Below, one piece after another: positions 42,795-53,945 of a DNA stretch of 64,000 nucleotides (within the stretch, counting starts at the first letter, position 1; every line of letters begins with the position of its first letter). Origin of the DNA: Gonocerus acuteangulatus (lineage: Eukaryota; Arthropoda; Insecta; Hemiptera; Coreidae). The notes below the pieces were generated by a model. That model saw only the letters and a list, made by a program, of their open reading frames with translations. It was not told where the DNA came from and searched no databases. The stretch is taken from the NCBI GenBank assembly GCA_946811695.1, contig OX328132.1, positions 124,007,406 through 124,071,405 on the forward strand, written 5' to 3'. Both the position numbers and the translations under genes were made by a program.

Positions 42795-43113
42795 AAGAAA
42801 TATGTCTTCTAATACATCCAGAAGACCAAATGGAATACAAGTTTTTACTTTACTTAATTCTTTGTTTACACGAGCTTAGACTTTCCATCAGTTCTTGTCG
42901 CTTAATTGGTTGTACCTACTTGTCAACAGGTTCTTGTTACTGACAAGTGAAGAGTATTAGTATAAGTAAATAGGAATGGATTCTATTTAGCGGCAGTGAC
43001 CTTCCTCACCACCATTCTACTAAGCAGCATGCCCTTGTCACGTCGTGTCGTCAGTCAAACAAGTGCTAAGGGGAAAGTTAATTACTGTATATACAGTAAT
43101 GAACGCACTTGTA
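42795..43113. other. Unannotated spacer
   Basis: No gene; small palindrome CTGTATATACAG near 43085. Confidence 0.5.
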
Positions 43114-43878
43114 TCGGGGCTCGAAAATAATTGTTAACTTTTATTTTAAAAAAGTATTTTTTAAACTTTTACTTTTATTTTCATTTTTAAAAATTTAAGG
43201 TTCAAAAAATAACTTTTTGGGTCTAAACATTTTTTTAAAACGTTTTTTTTTACTGTTATTTTTCAACTTAAAAAATAAAAGTTTTAAAGTAATTGTTATT
43301 AAAATACTTAATAGGAAAAAGTTTAAAGGAAGAAATTAAAGCTCCTAATGTTTATTTTTTGTTTCGTATCTACAAATATATTTCAGTAAATAAAAAAAAA
43401 TCAATTTTTAGACAAAGTACATTTCACTTATTTTGAAGAATTATTTAAATTTCAATAATAATTTATCTTGTAATTTGGTGAAATTTAGATTATATCAATA
43501 ATCATTTAATATATACTTTAGGGTTGAAAAGGCTCTTTCAACACTTACTTGAGTGGCTGGGCTGGGGGTGTAGGATAAGTCCTAGTTAATATAGGTATGG
43601 AAGTGTGCATTTTCTTTCATTCCAATATTCCTGGTATTGTAAACCAACGAAACCCTAGAATTCTTGATTAAAATACTGAAAACTTTTATTTCACATTGGA
43701 AAAAAAAAAATTAACTTTTATTTTCATGTACTTAATTTTAGGAATTTCTGAATTACTTTTACTCTTAAAACTTTTAAATATTTTTTTTAACAGGTATTTT
43801 TTAACGTATAATATAAAAGTTTTTTACCAGTTAAATTATAACTTTTTCGATAAAAAAAAATAACTGTTTCGATCCCTG
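43114..43878. mobile_element. hAT-like non-autonomous element (CAGGGATCGAAA ends)
   Basis: The left end CGGGGCTCGAAAATAATTG and the inverse right end CAGGGATCGAAACAGTTATT fit the 17781-18028 family, with internal GGTTGAAAAGGCTCTTT. The interior is extremely A/T-rich. The flanking ACTTGTAT and ATTTGTAC are only partly alike, so the 8-bp duplication is unproven. Confidence 0.6.
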
Positions 43879-43881
43879 ATT

Positions 43882-45281
43882 TGTACACGAGGTGTGAACG
43901 AGTAGGTACTTGGCACTTGTCACAAAGGCCAAAGGAGCCCAAAAACACATCAAAGCATCTGAAGAACATTCCGGGGTATTGGGGGTGAATCAGAGATTCT
44001 AGGAGATGGAGGGTTGAGCAATGTACACGAGGTGTGAACGAGTAGGTACTTGGCACTTGTCACAAAGGCCAAAGGAGCCCAAAAACACATCAAAGCATCT
44101 GAAGAATATTCGGAGGTATTGGGGGTGAATCAGAGATTCTAGGAGATGGAGGGTTGAGCAATGTACACGAGGTGTGAACGAGTAGGAACTTGGCGCTTGT
44201 CACAAAGGCCAAAGGAGCCCAAAAATACATCAAAGCATCTGAAGAATATTCCGGGGTATTGGGGGTGAATCAGAGATTCTAGGAGATGGAGGGTTGAGCA
44301 ATGTACACGAGGTGTGAACGAGTAGGAACTTGGCGCTTGTCACAAAGGCCAAAGGAGCCCAAAAATACATCAAAGCATCTGAAGAATATTCCGAAGTATT
44401 GGGGGTGAATCAGAGATTCTAGGAGATGGAGGGTTGAGCAATGTACACGAGGTGTGAACGAGTAGGAACTTGGCGCTTGTCACAAAGGCCAAAGGAGCCC
44501 AAAAATACATCAAAACATCTGAAGAATATTCCGGGGTATTGGGGGTGAATCAGAGATTCTAGGAGATGGAGGGTTGAGCAATGTACACGAGGTGTGAACG
44601 AGTAGGAACTTGGCGCTTGTCACAAAGGCCAAAGGAGCCCAAAAATACATCAAAGCATCTGAAGAATATTCCGGGGTATTGGGGGTGAATCAGAGATTCT
44701 AGGAGATGGAGGGTTGAGCAATGTACACGAGGTGTGAACGAGTAGGAACTTGGCGCTTGTCACAAAGGCCAAAGGAGCCCAAAAATACATCAAAGCATCT
44801 GAAGAATATTCCGGGGTATTGGGGGTGAATCAGAGATTCTAGGAGATGGAGGGTTGAGCAATGTACACGAGGTGTGAACGAGTAGGTACTTGGCACTTGT
44901 CACAAAGGCCAAAGGAGCCCAAAAACACATCAAAGCATCTGAAGAATATTCGGAGGTATTGAGGGTGAATCAGAGATTCTAGGATATGGAGGGTTGAGCA
45001 ATGTACACGAGGTGTGAACGAGTAGGAACTTGGCGCTTGTCACAAAGGCCAAAGGAGCCCAAAAATACATCAAAGCATCTGAAGAATATTCCGGGGTATT
45101 GGGGGTGAATCAGAGATTCTAGGAGATGGAGGGTTGAGCAATGTACACGAGGTGTGAACGAGTAGGTACTTGGCACTTGTCACAAAGGCCAAAGGAGCCC
45201 AAAAACACATCAAAGCATCTGAAGAATATTCGGAGGTATTGGGGGTGAATCAGAGATTCTAGGATATGGAGGGTTGAGCAA
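43882..45281 (+). repeat. 140-bp satellite, 10 copies
   Basis: TGTACACGAGGTGTGAACGA starts every 140 bp from 43882 to 45142. Two linked-variant types alternate: GGAACTTGGCGCTT with AAAATACATC, and GGTACTTGGCACTT with AAAACACATC, in order B B A A A A A B A B. Minus-strand frames repeating YSFTPRVHCSTLHLLES are artefacts of the unit. Confidence 0.97.
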
Positions 45282-45975
45282 TGTATGACTCAGTACGGGC
45301 TCAGAGCGCTCTACCTCCTTAATATTATCTACAAATATCAATAAAGGCCCTTCTACTAATCCTAATGAACAATCTTCACTATTTAATAATTTACTTTTAC
45401 ACTCTTTTATCTATTCAACCCTAAAGCTACAATCCAAGTCCCCATAAATATCAACGTGGTCGGAGTTCGGTCGGGGTTCGTGGAACGCAAAAATTGGAAA
45501 AATAATCTCTGTCACTTTTTTTGACATATTCTCACTTATTCCTTAACGGAAGAATTGTGTAAAGAAAAATCTAATTTCTGTAAAAATTAGTATCCAATCT
45601 AAATGAACGCCTCAATTAGTAGCAAGACATTAAATTAACAAACAATAACATTTGTATCTACCTGATATTTTAAAGAGAAAATAAATAAATAAAAGAATAA
45701 TAAAAAAAAAAATGAAAAGTGGGCCGAAATTATTTTTTTACAGTTTTTGTTTTGCGTTCCACGCGCAGACGGAGGTTCGTCGGATCAAAAAATGTCTAAC
45801 TCTCTGTGAACCAAAATGTCCATCCGATGGGTTATTCAAACACGATCCTAAAATATTGAAGCTAATACTCTTAACTTGGTCTCATCTTAAAGATAATTTA
45901 ATAAGCTACAACTATTCCTCAACTGACCCTTTTTTTCTCTCAATCTTCTTATTTTCGTCGTAGGCGGAAGGTCAA
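45282..45975. other. Unannotated stretch with a weak inverted pair
   Basis: CGTGGAACGCAAAA near 45479 and TTTTGCGTTCCACG near 45750 could bound a small foldback element. The 83-codon plus-strand frame at 45712-45963 is inside it and has no recognisable domain. Confidence 0.4.
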
Positions 45976-46018
45976 ATAATAAAAACTTCACCATACAGTA
46001 TCACCAACTTTATTCCGT

Positions 46019-46058
46019 CCCTACATGTTTCACACCTTTATTGGTGCCTCTTCAGGGG
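46019..46058 (-). ncRNA. Class C hammerhead ribozyme (GTA cleavage)
   Basis: Minus strand: CCC, core CTGAAGA (complement 46049-46055), stem II GCACC / GGTGT around AATAAA, GAAAC, AT, GTA, then GGG. Stem I is CCC/GGG; stem III is AC/GU with a 2-nt loop. Cleavage is predicted after GTA. It lies in a non-coding repeat (landmark GACCTTCCGCCTACGACG on the minus strand). Confidence 0.75.
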
Positions 46059-46091
46059 AAAAGTTACATATATAAAACTTACAGCCTCAAT

Positions 46092-46259
46092 CTGAGGAGG
46101 ATAACCTTCCACCAGTACGGCCACGTCTAGAATCTGAGGAGGATAACCTTCCACCAGTACGGCCACGCCTAGAATCTGAGGAGGATAACCTTCCACCAGT
46201 ACGGCCACGTCTAGAATCTGAGGAGGATAACCTTCCACCAGTACGGCCACGTCTAGAAT
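46092..46259 (-). repeat. 42-bp minisatellite, 4 copies, open in two frames
   Basis: CTGAGGAGGATAACCTTCCA recurs every 42 bp. As 42 is a multiple of three, the minus strand encodes perfect 14-residue repeats in two frames: SRRGRTGGRLSSSD and VAVLVEGYPPQILD. Neither has a supported start or downstream domain. Confidence 0.93.
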
Positions 46260-46299
46260 CTTTTACAACTTTTGCATTGAATTGTTTTTTCATACAATG

Positions 46300-46424
46300 C
46301 TTCGTTTAAGCGATAAATCGGGATTTGTAAAAAAAAAACACCTGGTTTTGGACTTTTTGACTTAGTTTTTTGATTCCCCGTCGATATACGAAATCTGTCG
46401 GTTTAAGGCTGGGACACCCTGTAT
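46300..46424 (-). mobile_element. Fragment of a CAGGGTGTCCC-ended element
   Basis: On the minus strand it begins at a TA run with CAGGGTGTCCCAGCCTTAAA. The first 11 bases match the foldback at 35668, but the following sequence differs. The other end is not identifiable. Confidence 0.5.
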
Positions 46425-46469
46425 ATATATATATATATATATAGTCAACTTTTCGATGAGCCAAACATC

Positions 46470-46897
46470 TATAAGTCGAAAAGAATCTGTGGTGCCAAAT
46501 CATTACTCGTCATTACAATTTCCCCCACAAAAAGTCTATTTCAGGCGAAAAGCGCGGAAAGTTATGTGTATGTATGTGGAAATAAGAATAAGCGTCATAC
46601 GAAGGGGCTTCTAGGACTCGTAACTATACGACTCGAACTATTAGAAGTGATTGGCTCTGGAACTGGAACTCAAATTGTCAACTTCAACGATTCTTCAATC
46701 ATTTACATTGATGGAAACATCATCTGAACGGTATCAGCAACCACAGCCTTCCTACAATTGCTCCAAGTTCACCTTCATGTTCCTGTATGGATACAAATGA
46801 TTCTCCAAGAATGAGAGAGAAGCCGCAAATGCGGTTAATATACTTTGGAACTTCTTGGAAACCTCAGACAACGCCCATCATCACATTTTTACGCGTC
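46470..46897 (+). pseudogene. Diverged copy of the repeat-encoded remnant at 61543
   Basis: GTCAACTTCAACGATTCTTC, then AATCATTTACATTGATGGAA, parallels ACAACTTCTTCGATTCTCC... near 61718; GCCGCAAATGCGGTTAAT parallels CCACAAATGCGGTTAAT near 61960. The order is conserved over about 250 bp. Family unknown. Confidence 0.5.
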
Positions 46898-46900
46898 TAA

Positions 46901-47493
46901 AGACCCATTTAGACTTTGATTACTGCGAGTGCGAGTGTTAAGTTCAGGTGCTTAGTGATTAGTATTAAACTCGTGTGGACAGCAATTGTTTAGAACGAGT
47001 GATTAGTAAACAGTGAATAGAAGAAGCACGTTCTATTTTTCAGTTTAGTATCCTCCACTAAGCACACTGGGACATTTTATACCTGCCTGACGGGTGCATC
47101 GAGATTTAATAATATATTAAATGACTCTTCAGTCATCCTGATAGCATAGTAATATCCCATGGTATCTTCAGAAGCCAATTCCATAAGGAGTTGGTAGCTC
47201 GCGCTATGAATGGCTCTTCTACTTATCCACTTTCGTTCTCAGAGTCTTCTTTGTCTTGACTGTTCTGATTCCACCAGTTCTTCACATTAAGGCACCACCG
47301 CGTTTAAAACTTCCATGCAACTGCAAGGGGACCTCAACAATTTTTTGAGGCCGTTCGATCATAATACTGTTCGACGCTCAACAACTGACCTAAACAGTAC
47401 AGTGGACACTACTCGCACTAAACACTAATCACTCACAGGAACCACTAATCATTTAATACTCGCACTCGCACTAATCAAAGTGTAAATGGGCTT
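46901..47493. mobile_element. PIF/Harbinger-like MITE
   Basis: A 593-bp non-coding element whose ends AGACCCATTTAGACTTTGAT and (inverse) AAGCCCATTTACACTTTGAT match for over 35 bp (continuing TGCGAGTGCGAGT), with TAA on both sides (46898-46900, 47494-47496). A 3-bp TWA duplication suits PIF/Harbinger. Confidence 0.65.
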
Positions 47494-47496
47494 TAA

Positions 47497-48103
47497 AAGT
47501 AACATTTTAAAAGTGATTGTGAAAACAATGCATATACGAACTGAATAAGACTTCAATGAGCCGTTTCTTGCCAATAGACTTTATATGTCTGAACAAACAA
47601 TACGTAGGTGTGTAAAATTATTATAAATGATTTTAACTCCCATTTCGCGTTCATATTACGCGTTTGCATTTAGGTAAGTCCAATTGAGGCGTTGCGGATA
47701 CGAAGGCGAACATCCACTAGATATTCAAACATGTTTTCCTTGTGAGATGTCTCATTGTTTGTTTATTCATTTATATTCATAAAGAAATTATATAATAATT
47801 GACCAGGAATTAGTGTGAACTATACTTTCACGAAAAAAGCATTTTATTTATATCATCATCTAGCGGACCAGTAGTGGTAATGGCAGGTTCCAGTCAGCTT
47901 TTTTTCATTTTCTGTGTATTTTCATAGGAAATGAAGACTGAACTTAACATGAAAAATTTACCTGTACATTCTCTGAAGCGTCTAGATTCGGATGGCGGGA
48001 AAAAAACAAATTTGGTCGAAAGTTGAGTTCGCCAATGTTTGGTGAGTCGAACTGTAAGTGAGTGAAAACATTTTTCACGGTCCGTTTAAGTTGACTGTAA
48101 AAC
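47497..48103. other. Unannotated stretch with a lone 53-bp satellite-like unit
   Basis: Near 47548-47600, TGAGCCGTTTCTTGCCAAT and ACAAACAATACGTA resemble one unit of the 63395 array. No gene. Confidence 0.5.
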
Positions 48104-48285
48104 CATGGGCGTATATAGGAAGTAATTTCGGGGGGGGGGGGGGGCTGTTAACATTTGGGGAGTATGGAATACTAAAAATCTAGAACTTTATTATTTAAAC
48201 GTCATTACATCCAAAAAAAAAATTCCTGAGCTAAGTGATGTTGGTTAATTTATTTTTAAGGTTTTCCTGAAAAATTTTTACCGAT
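48104..48285 (+). mobile_element. Poly-G hAT-like MITE, right end missing
   Basis: Intact left terminus CATGGGCGTATATAGGAAGT, a long G run, GTATGGAATACTAAAAATCT and TTTATTTTTAAGG. It stops before the second G run. Confidence 0.8.
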
Positions 48286-48887
48286 TAAAATCACCAGTTT
48301 AAAAGAGTTTTAAACTTTTAGTAGGCCCCAACTTTGTTGAACAGCGTTAAAGATATGACATTCTTATTAAATTGTTTTATTCGATTCCCATAACAAATTA
48401 CCAATAAAATGTACTTAGAAGCTTCATTGTTATTGTTATTTTTTTAAATAGCTTGACCTTCGCCGAAATAGTGTTGTAGTGGAAACAGCATGCTTATTTA
48501 TTTCGCAAATGATCACCAAAATAGCGCAGAAACTTTAAAGCTTGAATTCAGCCCAATGTTAATGGATGATCATTAATTTGTGAAGGGACAGAGATAATGA
48601 AGACATTTAAAAAAATAATTTGTTATAGAGTTTGGAATTTAAGAAGGAAGGATTCAGAAAGAGAATCCGCCCCCTGGAATGGAAGAAACACAATGCTCCC
48701 ACATGAAAGGGCGAGTCCACGTGGATGGAAATACATCTAAATTGCCAACCCCCCCCCCCCCCCCCCCCACGCCAATCTCCCAATTCTACATCACGCGCTG
48801 GAAAATGAGTGACTTTCGCGTACGGGGGTCTCGACCAGTGTCTCGAGATTTGGGTTTCCAATGCAGACAGGAAACTAACCCGACCTA
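48286..48887. other. Unannotated stretch with a poly-C run
   Basis: C run of about 19 at 48750-48768. Frames across it on both strands are poly-Pro/poly-Gly artefacts. Confidence 0.5.
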
Positions 48888-49265
48888 GTAGCTTTAATGC
48901 TGTAAATCTATACACAGCTAGCCCCTAAAGCTGTAGTATCCACCAGAACTATTAGCTTTAATGCTGCAATTCTTTACTTCTAGCCCCCAACGCTGCAGTA
49001 CCCACCAGAACTAGTAGCTTTAATGCTGCCAATCTATAAACAGCTAGCCCCCAACGCTGTAGTATCTACCCGAACTAGTACCTTCAATGCTGCAAATCTG
49101 TAAACAGCTAGCCCCCACGCTGGAGTATCTACCCGAACTAGTACTTTCAATGCTGCAAATCTATAAACAGCTAGGCCCCCAACGCTGTAGTATCTACCCG
49201 AACTAGTACCTTCAATGCTGTAAATCTATAAACAGCTAGCCCCCACGCTGCAGTATCCAATCGAA
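48888..49265 (+). repeat. About 63-bp minisatellite, 6 copies
   Basis: The unit contains AGCTTTAATGCTGCAAATCT, ATAAACAGCTAGCCCCCAAC and GCTGTAGTATCTACCCGAAC, with small indels. Confidence 0.94.
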
Positions 49266-50426
49266 CATTCCCTAGGACTACGTTAACTTGTTTTTCGTTT
49301 CAATTTTGAAATCTGATCAGTATTCTGAAGTGGACTTCAAGCCAATCGTTTTTTTTTAAATGTAAAAAGACATGGATTTATTTAAATATTTAGGGATGAT
49401 AAAATATTAATATTCATTTTTGCATTTTTTTTGGTTTATATGTCTTTAATTTAGACGTAAATGTAGCATTATATCTCCTCGCTTAAATTTCTGTATATAT
49501 AGAAGATATAGGATATAGAATAAGAATGAAATAATTTAAATTTACACGAATTAATGAAAATAAATAATTAATTTTTCTTGTGGTTACTCTCAGGTGGATT
49601 TATTAGTATTAGTGCTTTATACTCTAATAACCTAATTCAGTATATATTTATTAGTTTTCTGTTTCCTCTTTAGTGTCTTTTGTTCCACCAGATTCAATAC
49701 AGCATAAATTAACATATATTATTAAAGCCCCCTGAGTCTATGTATTTAATTATATATTAGTATTTTACGTTATACATTCACATAAAAAATATTGAATGAC
49801 CAAATATATGAGTCATCCGTTTCCAATAGGACCTTTGTCCACAAAATTTTGAAAATGAGATTTTGGAACCACTGGATTAAGCTTTCCGCGTGAATAACAT
49901 ATTGATGCTTCAAAAAGATTATTATCTTATATAAAATACATTTGAAAATAATGAAAAGAAACAAAACGCTCCAAGTCCTTTAGGTGAATTATAACATGGC
50001 CGACCTTTGCTTGGTGTGTTTAAACAGGAAGAATGAGCTTCTTGTCCAATGTTGTAAGCACTATAGAAAACACAATGCAATTCCAAAGCCATTCTCGTCC
50101 ACTTCTTAAATGTGACGGTATCTTTATCGTAAAAACCAATTTTTACGATAATATTGATGGTATTTTGTATGTCTACGGCGTGTTGACAACTATGCATGAC
50201 AAAAACAAACGAACGGCAGATCATTTCGACGGGATCTTGCGTTGTATTGTGTTTTTGAATTCTGCTGCGAGTGATTGCCTCTAAAATGTTATTAGAGGGT
50301 TATTGTAATACCCTATAATATCAAGCATGATGGGTAAAGAGCAACAAAACTGAAAATACGAGGTTAAAAGTCTGTCTGTATCTGTTGCCGCACATGAAGC
50401 AACAGATACAGGGTTAGAACGTGAAA
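49266..50426. other. Low-repeat AT-rich stretch
   Basis: No second copy here. Overlapping frames (50033-50284 plus, 49922-50224 minus) show no domain. A perfect 13-bp hairpin (CTGTATCTGTTGC and complement) lies at 50377-50411, just before the 100-bp array. Confidence 0.4.
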
Positions 50427-51126
50427 ACGTAAATCCTCTAGCTACATAGAGACGAATATTGTTAGGAAAACTAAATATGTATCAAACGCCTACCAAAGCT
50501 TCCCAATTGTAACCATTCAAAAACAAACGTAAATCCTCTAGCTACATAGAGACGAATATTGTTAGGAAAACTAAATATGTATCAAACGCCTACCAAAGCT
50601 TCCCAATTGTAACCATTCAAAAACAAACGTAAATCCTCTAGCTACATAGAGACGAATATTGTTAGGAAAACTAAATATGTATCAAACGCCTACCAAAGCT
50701 TCCCAATTGTAACCATTCAAAAACAAACGTAAATCCTCTAGCTACATAGAGACGAATATTGTTAGGAAAACTAAATATGTATCAAACGCCTACCAAAGCT
50801 TCCCAATTGTAACCATTCAAAAACAAACGTAAATCCTCTAGCTACATAGAGACGAATATTGTTAGGAAAACTAAATATGTATCAAACGCCTACCAAAGCT
50901 TCCCAATTGTAACCATTCAAAAACAAACGTAAATCCTCTAGCTACATAGAGACGAATATTGTTAGGAAAACTAAATATGTATCAAACGCCTACCAAAGCT
51001 TCCCAATTGTAACCATTCAAAAACAAACGTAAATCCTCTAGCTACATAGAGACGAATATTGTTAGGAAAACTAAATATGTATCAAACGCCTACCAAAGCT
51101 TCCCAATTGGAACCATTCAAAAACAA
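50427..51126 (+). repeat. 100-bp satellite, 7 nearly identical copies
   Basis: Copies begin at 50427 and every 100 bp to 51027 (ACGTAAATCCTCTAGCTACA ...). I see only one substitution (AATTGG for AATTGT in copy 7). This near-identity marks very recent amplification. Confidence 0.97.
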
Positions 51127-51452
51127 ACGGTCTTCATTGTTCAGAATTAACCATGCAAGACATAGGGAGTAAAATAACTTACAACTTTCTCTCATAGCAT
51201 CAAAAACAAACGGTCTTCATTGTTCAGAATTAACCATGCAAGACATAGGGAGTAAAGTAACTTACAACTTTCTCTCATAGCATCACAACAAACGGTCTTC
51301 ATTGTTCAGAATTAACCATGCAAGACATAGGGAGTAAAGTAACTTACAACTTTCTCTCATAGCATCAAAACAAATGGTCTTCATTGTTCAGAATTAACCA
51401 TGCAAGACATAGGGAGTTAAGTAACTTACAACTTTCTATCATAGCATCAAAA
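51127..51452 (+). repeat. 82-83-bp satellite, 4 copies
   Basis: ACGGTCTTCATTGTTCAGAA starts at 51127, 51210 and 51292, and a fourth (ATGG) at 51374. It directly abuts the 100-bp array, and the two unit types share the junction TCAAAAACAAACG. Confidence 0.96.
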
Positions 51453-51639
51453 TCTATATTTCTTTTGTTTTAATTATTCTGCCGCGACCCTACTGGGTCT
51501 TTTATATGTATTTGTAGATGTCGATTTGTCGAATGTAAGTGAGCAGTTCTTTGATTGTCTGTTTGTTGTCCCCTAAAACGCCCTGCAGCTTTTTCGAACC
51601 TGCTTCGGCGGTACATACACAAAATCCTCATTTTTAGCG

Positions 51640-51770
51640 CGGTTCCTCCCTCCCCCATAGGGAGGAACCCCGCTTATAAGGTTGATACAATGAAACAATC
51701 CGGAAGTGCCGACAAGAAAATTTCGCGTTTCAGAACCCCTAGAGACCGAAAATAACGGTGGTTCAAATTT

Positions 51771-51862
<92 letters not shown>

Positions 51863-52610
51863 CTGTTCGCTCTCTAGCTCGAAGACGAATGGTCCGATTT
51901 TGATGAAATTTGGTACAAAAATCAGTCGTCCAATATGAAAGGTCAAGTTCGTTAACCAGCAAAATCCGCCCACTGGAAGATGGAGTTTGGGGCGAAATTC
52001 GCGCAGAAAAAATCGTAACGCTTACGTTTTTGAGTTCATAAGCTTGTAAGTACTCTTTTTATAGGCTTCTTGGGCTAGGAAAACGAATGAAACCATTTTC
52101 AAGGCGATAGCTTTAACCGTTTTCGAGAAAATTGGAAAAATAGTTTTTGAATACCGTTTTTGGTTTGGGTACTTAGAATCATGGGATTCAGTTGAAACAT
52201 TTTCTGCATGTTCTACTTTCATTAAAACTAATATGTTGAAATTTTGGTTACGTTTGGAGTTAAGGAAGGGTTAGAATAAAATATTTTATTAACAGACATA
52301 AAAAGTTTTGGTAACTTTGTATATTTTCCTTAATATCTCGAAAAAGGTTAAGAATTTGGTAAACGAAAGAATACCATTAGAAAGCTTACTAAATGTTCTA
52401 CAAAAAAGGTTCTGATAAAAGTTTTGATTAGGCGATGTCAATCGGAGAAATAAGTGCTTAAAACATTAAAGTAATTGATTTTGCTTAATCGAACTGTTCT
52501 TTTTGTCTGTTTTTATTCCTTGTTATTTTTTAATTGCTTATAGTTGGATAATGTATTTTACAATAAAACAGATTAGGCAAAATAAGAAAAACAATTCATT
52601 GTTAGAAATA
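51640..52610 (+). mobile_element. Dispersed repeat I, plus copy
   Basis: Shares with 55670-56945 (inverse) AACAATCCGGAAGTGCC, TTTCAGAACCCCTAGAGACC, a TA run, GCTCTCTAGCTCGAAGACGA, ATGGTCCGATTTTGATGAAA, TGGGGCGAAATTCGCGC and CGATGTCAATCGGAGAAATA. The phrase before GATGAAATTTGGTAC resembles tails of non-LTR elements. No coding frame beyond TA translations. Confidence 0.8.
51768..51858. repeat. (TA)n microsatellite within repeat I
   Basis: Imperfect TA run with GTATATATTTATA interruptions; the partner copy has a shorter run at the same place. Confidence 0.95.
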
Positions 52611-52942
52611 TAGCTTGCCAAGAGAAAAAGATTCGTTGACGTCTTTTGAATATTTTCAATTGCCTTTATGCTGTTGGTTTTTTTATTTTATTTTTTAATT
52701 GATTTTATCTGTAGAATTATTACTATAGTAAAAGAACACAGGAATGTGTGAAAATATTTGATATTTTCCAATTCATTGAAACGTATGAAATGAAGTATCG
52801 GTAGAAGAGGATTCTAGGGTTTTGCGGACCTGACCCCAGGTATAGCCAGCCATAAAACCCTTTGAACAAAGGCCGAGGAAAATATTATCTGTTTCTATTC
52901 TATGCTTTTCAAATGAGAATAGGGATATGAACAGGAACCGGG
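52611..52942. other. Unannotated spacer
   Basis: No gene or repeat recognised. Confidence 0.5.
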
Positions 52943-53101
52943 GTCTCCCATGGTCTAATGGCTAGCGCCTTGGATTCATAAGCGGGAGATGGTGGGTTCG
53001 ATTCCCAACCTCCGGCAGGAATTTTATCATCCCACGGCTCGCTGGTGAAATTCCTCGCTACACCCTGGATGTCGGCGCTAATGACCTAGATGTAGATGTG
53101 C

Positions 53102-53168
<67 letters not shown>
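52943..53168 (+). mobile_element. tRNA-derived SINE (family 1), copy 2, very long A tail
   Basis: Head GGGGTCTCCCATGGTCTAAT, B box GGTTCGATTCC, body CACCCTGGATGTCGGCGCTA and about 62 uninterrupted A's at 53106-53168. The long pure tail implies a young insertion, but I find no target duplication; the right flank begins with another dispersed motif (GCTAAGATGACGCAGTTCC). Confidence 0.87.
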
Positions 53169-53170
<2 letters not shown>

Positions 53171-53945
53171 GACGCTAAGATGACGCAGTTCCTGCGAGTC
53201 GGACTTTTTTTAATAACTTTTATTAATATTCTGTAGTAACTGAAAATATACGAGTAATCATAATTTCGCAATTGACGAAATTCATATTTAAAAAAAAAAA
53301 AATTAATAAAGAATTCTACAAAATCCAAATGCATCTCGTCCAGCATACAGTTCCAAAAGGACCCATGTTCAAACTGTTATTTACTTTTTATAAACAACTG
53401 TTGTAGTTTTAATTGTTTTGTAGGGTTAATTGTTTAGAAACCCATTCTATAAAAGCAATATGTGACATAAAACCCAATCTCCCCCCCCCCAAAAAAAAAA
53501 AGAAAAGTAAAATCAAAAAGAACATCCGAAAAGAGTTTTTTTTCGTTTACCCAGCAATGAACTTTCTTGGACAAGGCTCCTTTTGGAAAAGGCTGACTCA
53601 TATATAAACATGGGAAACATAAAATGGCTTCGACTAATGTGGGTGAATTTTATTAAATGAATTGAGATCATAATTCTGGTTTTATTTGATGTGACCTTCC
53701 ACGATGTATTGTTTCATTGAGGGAATTTGGGTCAATATAAGACGTTGACATAATTAGGCGGTTTGGACGACAACTTAATTACAAATATCAAGAATGAAGT
53801 CAAGTATCATCAAATTTTTTGTTAATCAAATTTATCATAAAATGAATACAGGAAGATTAAAAGATAAGATTGATAAGAGTATTTTTGTATTGTTGGAAAG
53901 AAGAATGTTGATTATGTTTCGTGGAAAGTTGGATGGCCGACACGA
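53169..53945. other. Unannotated AT-rich stretch
   Basis: No gene. It includes the AT-rich lead (53794-53945) of a long frame that enters the next array. Confidence 0.5.

Noticed and set aside
43787..45176. Minus-strand frames repeating MPSTYSFTPRVHCSTLH
   Set aside because: Artefact of the 140-bp satellite; each copy starts anew and stops.
48607..48915. Proline-rich and glycine-rich frames on opposite strands
   Set aside because: They derive from a single poly-C run.
50427..51452. CRISPR-like regular arrays
   Set aside because: Whole units are repeated with no unique spacers, and the genome is eukaryotic.
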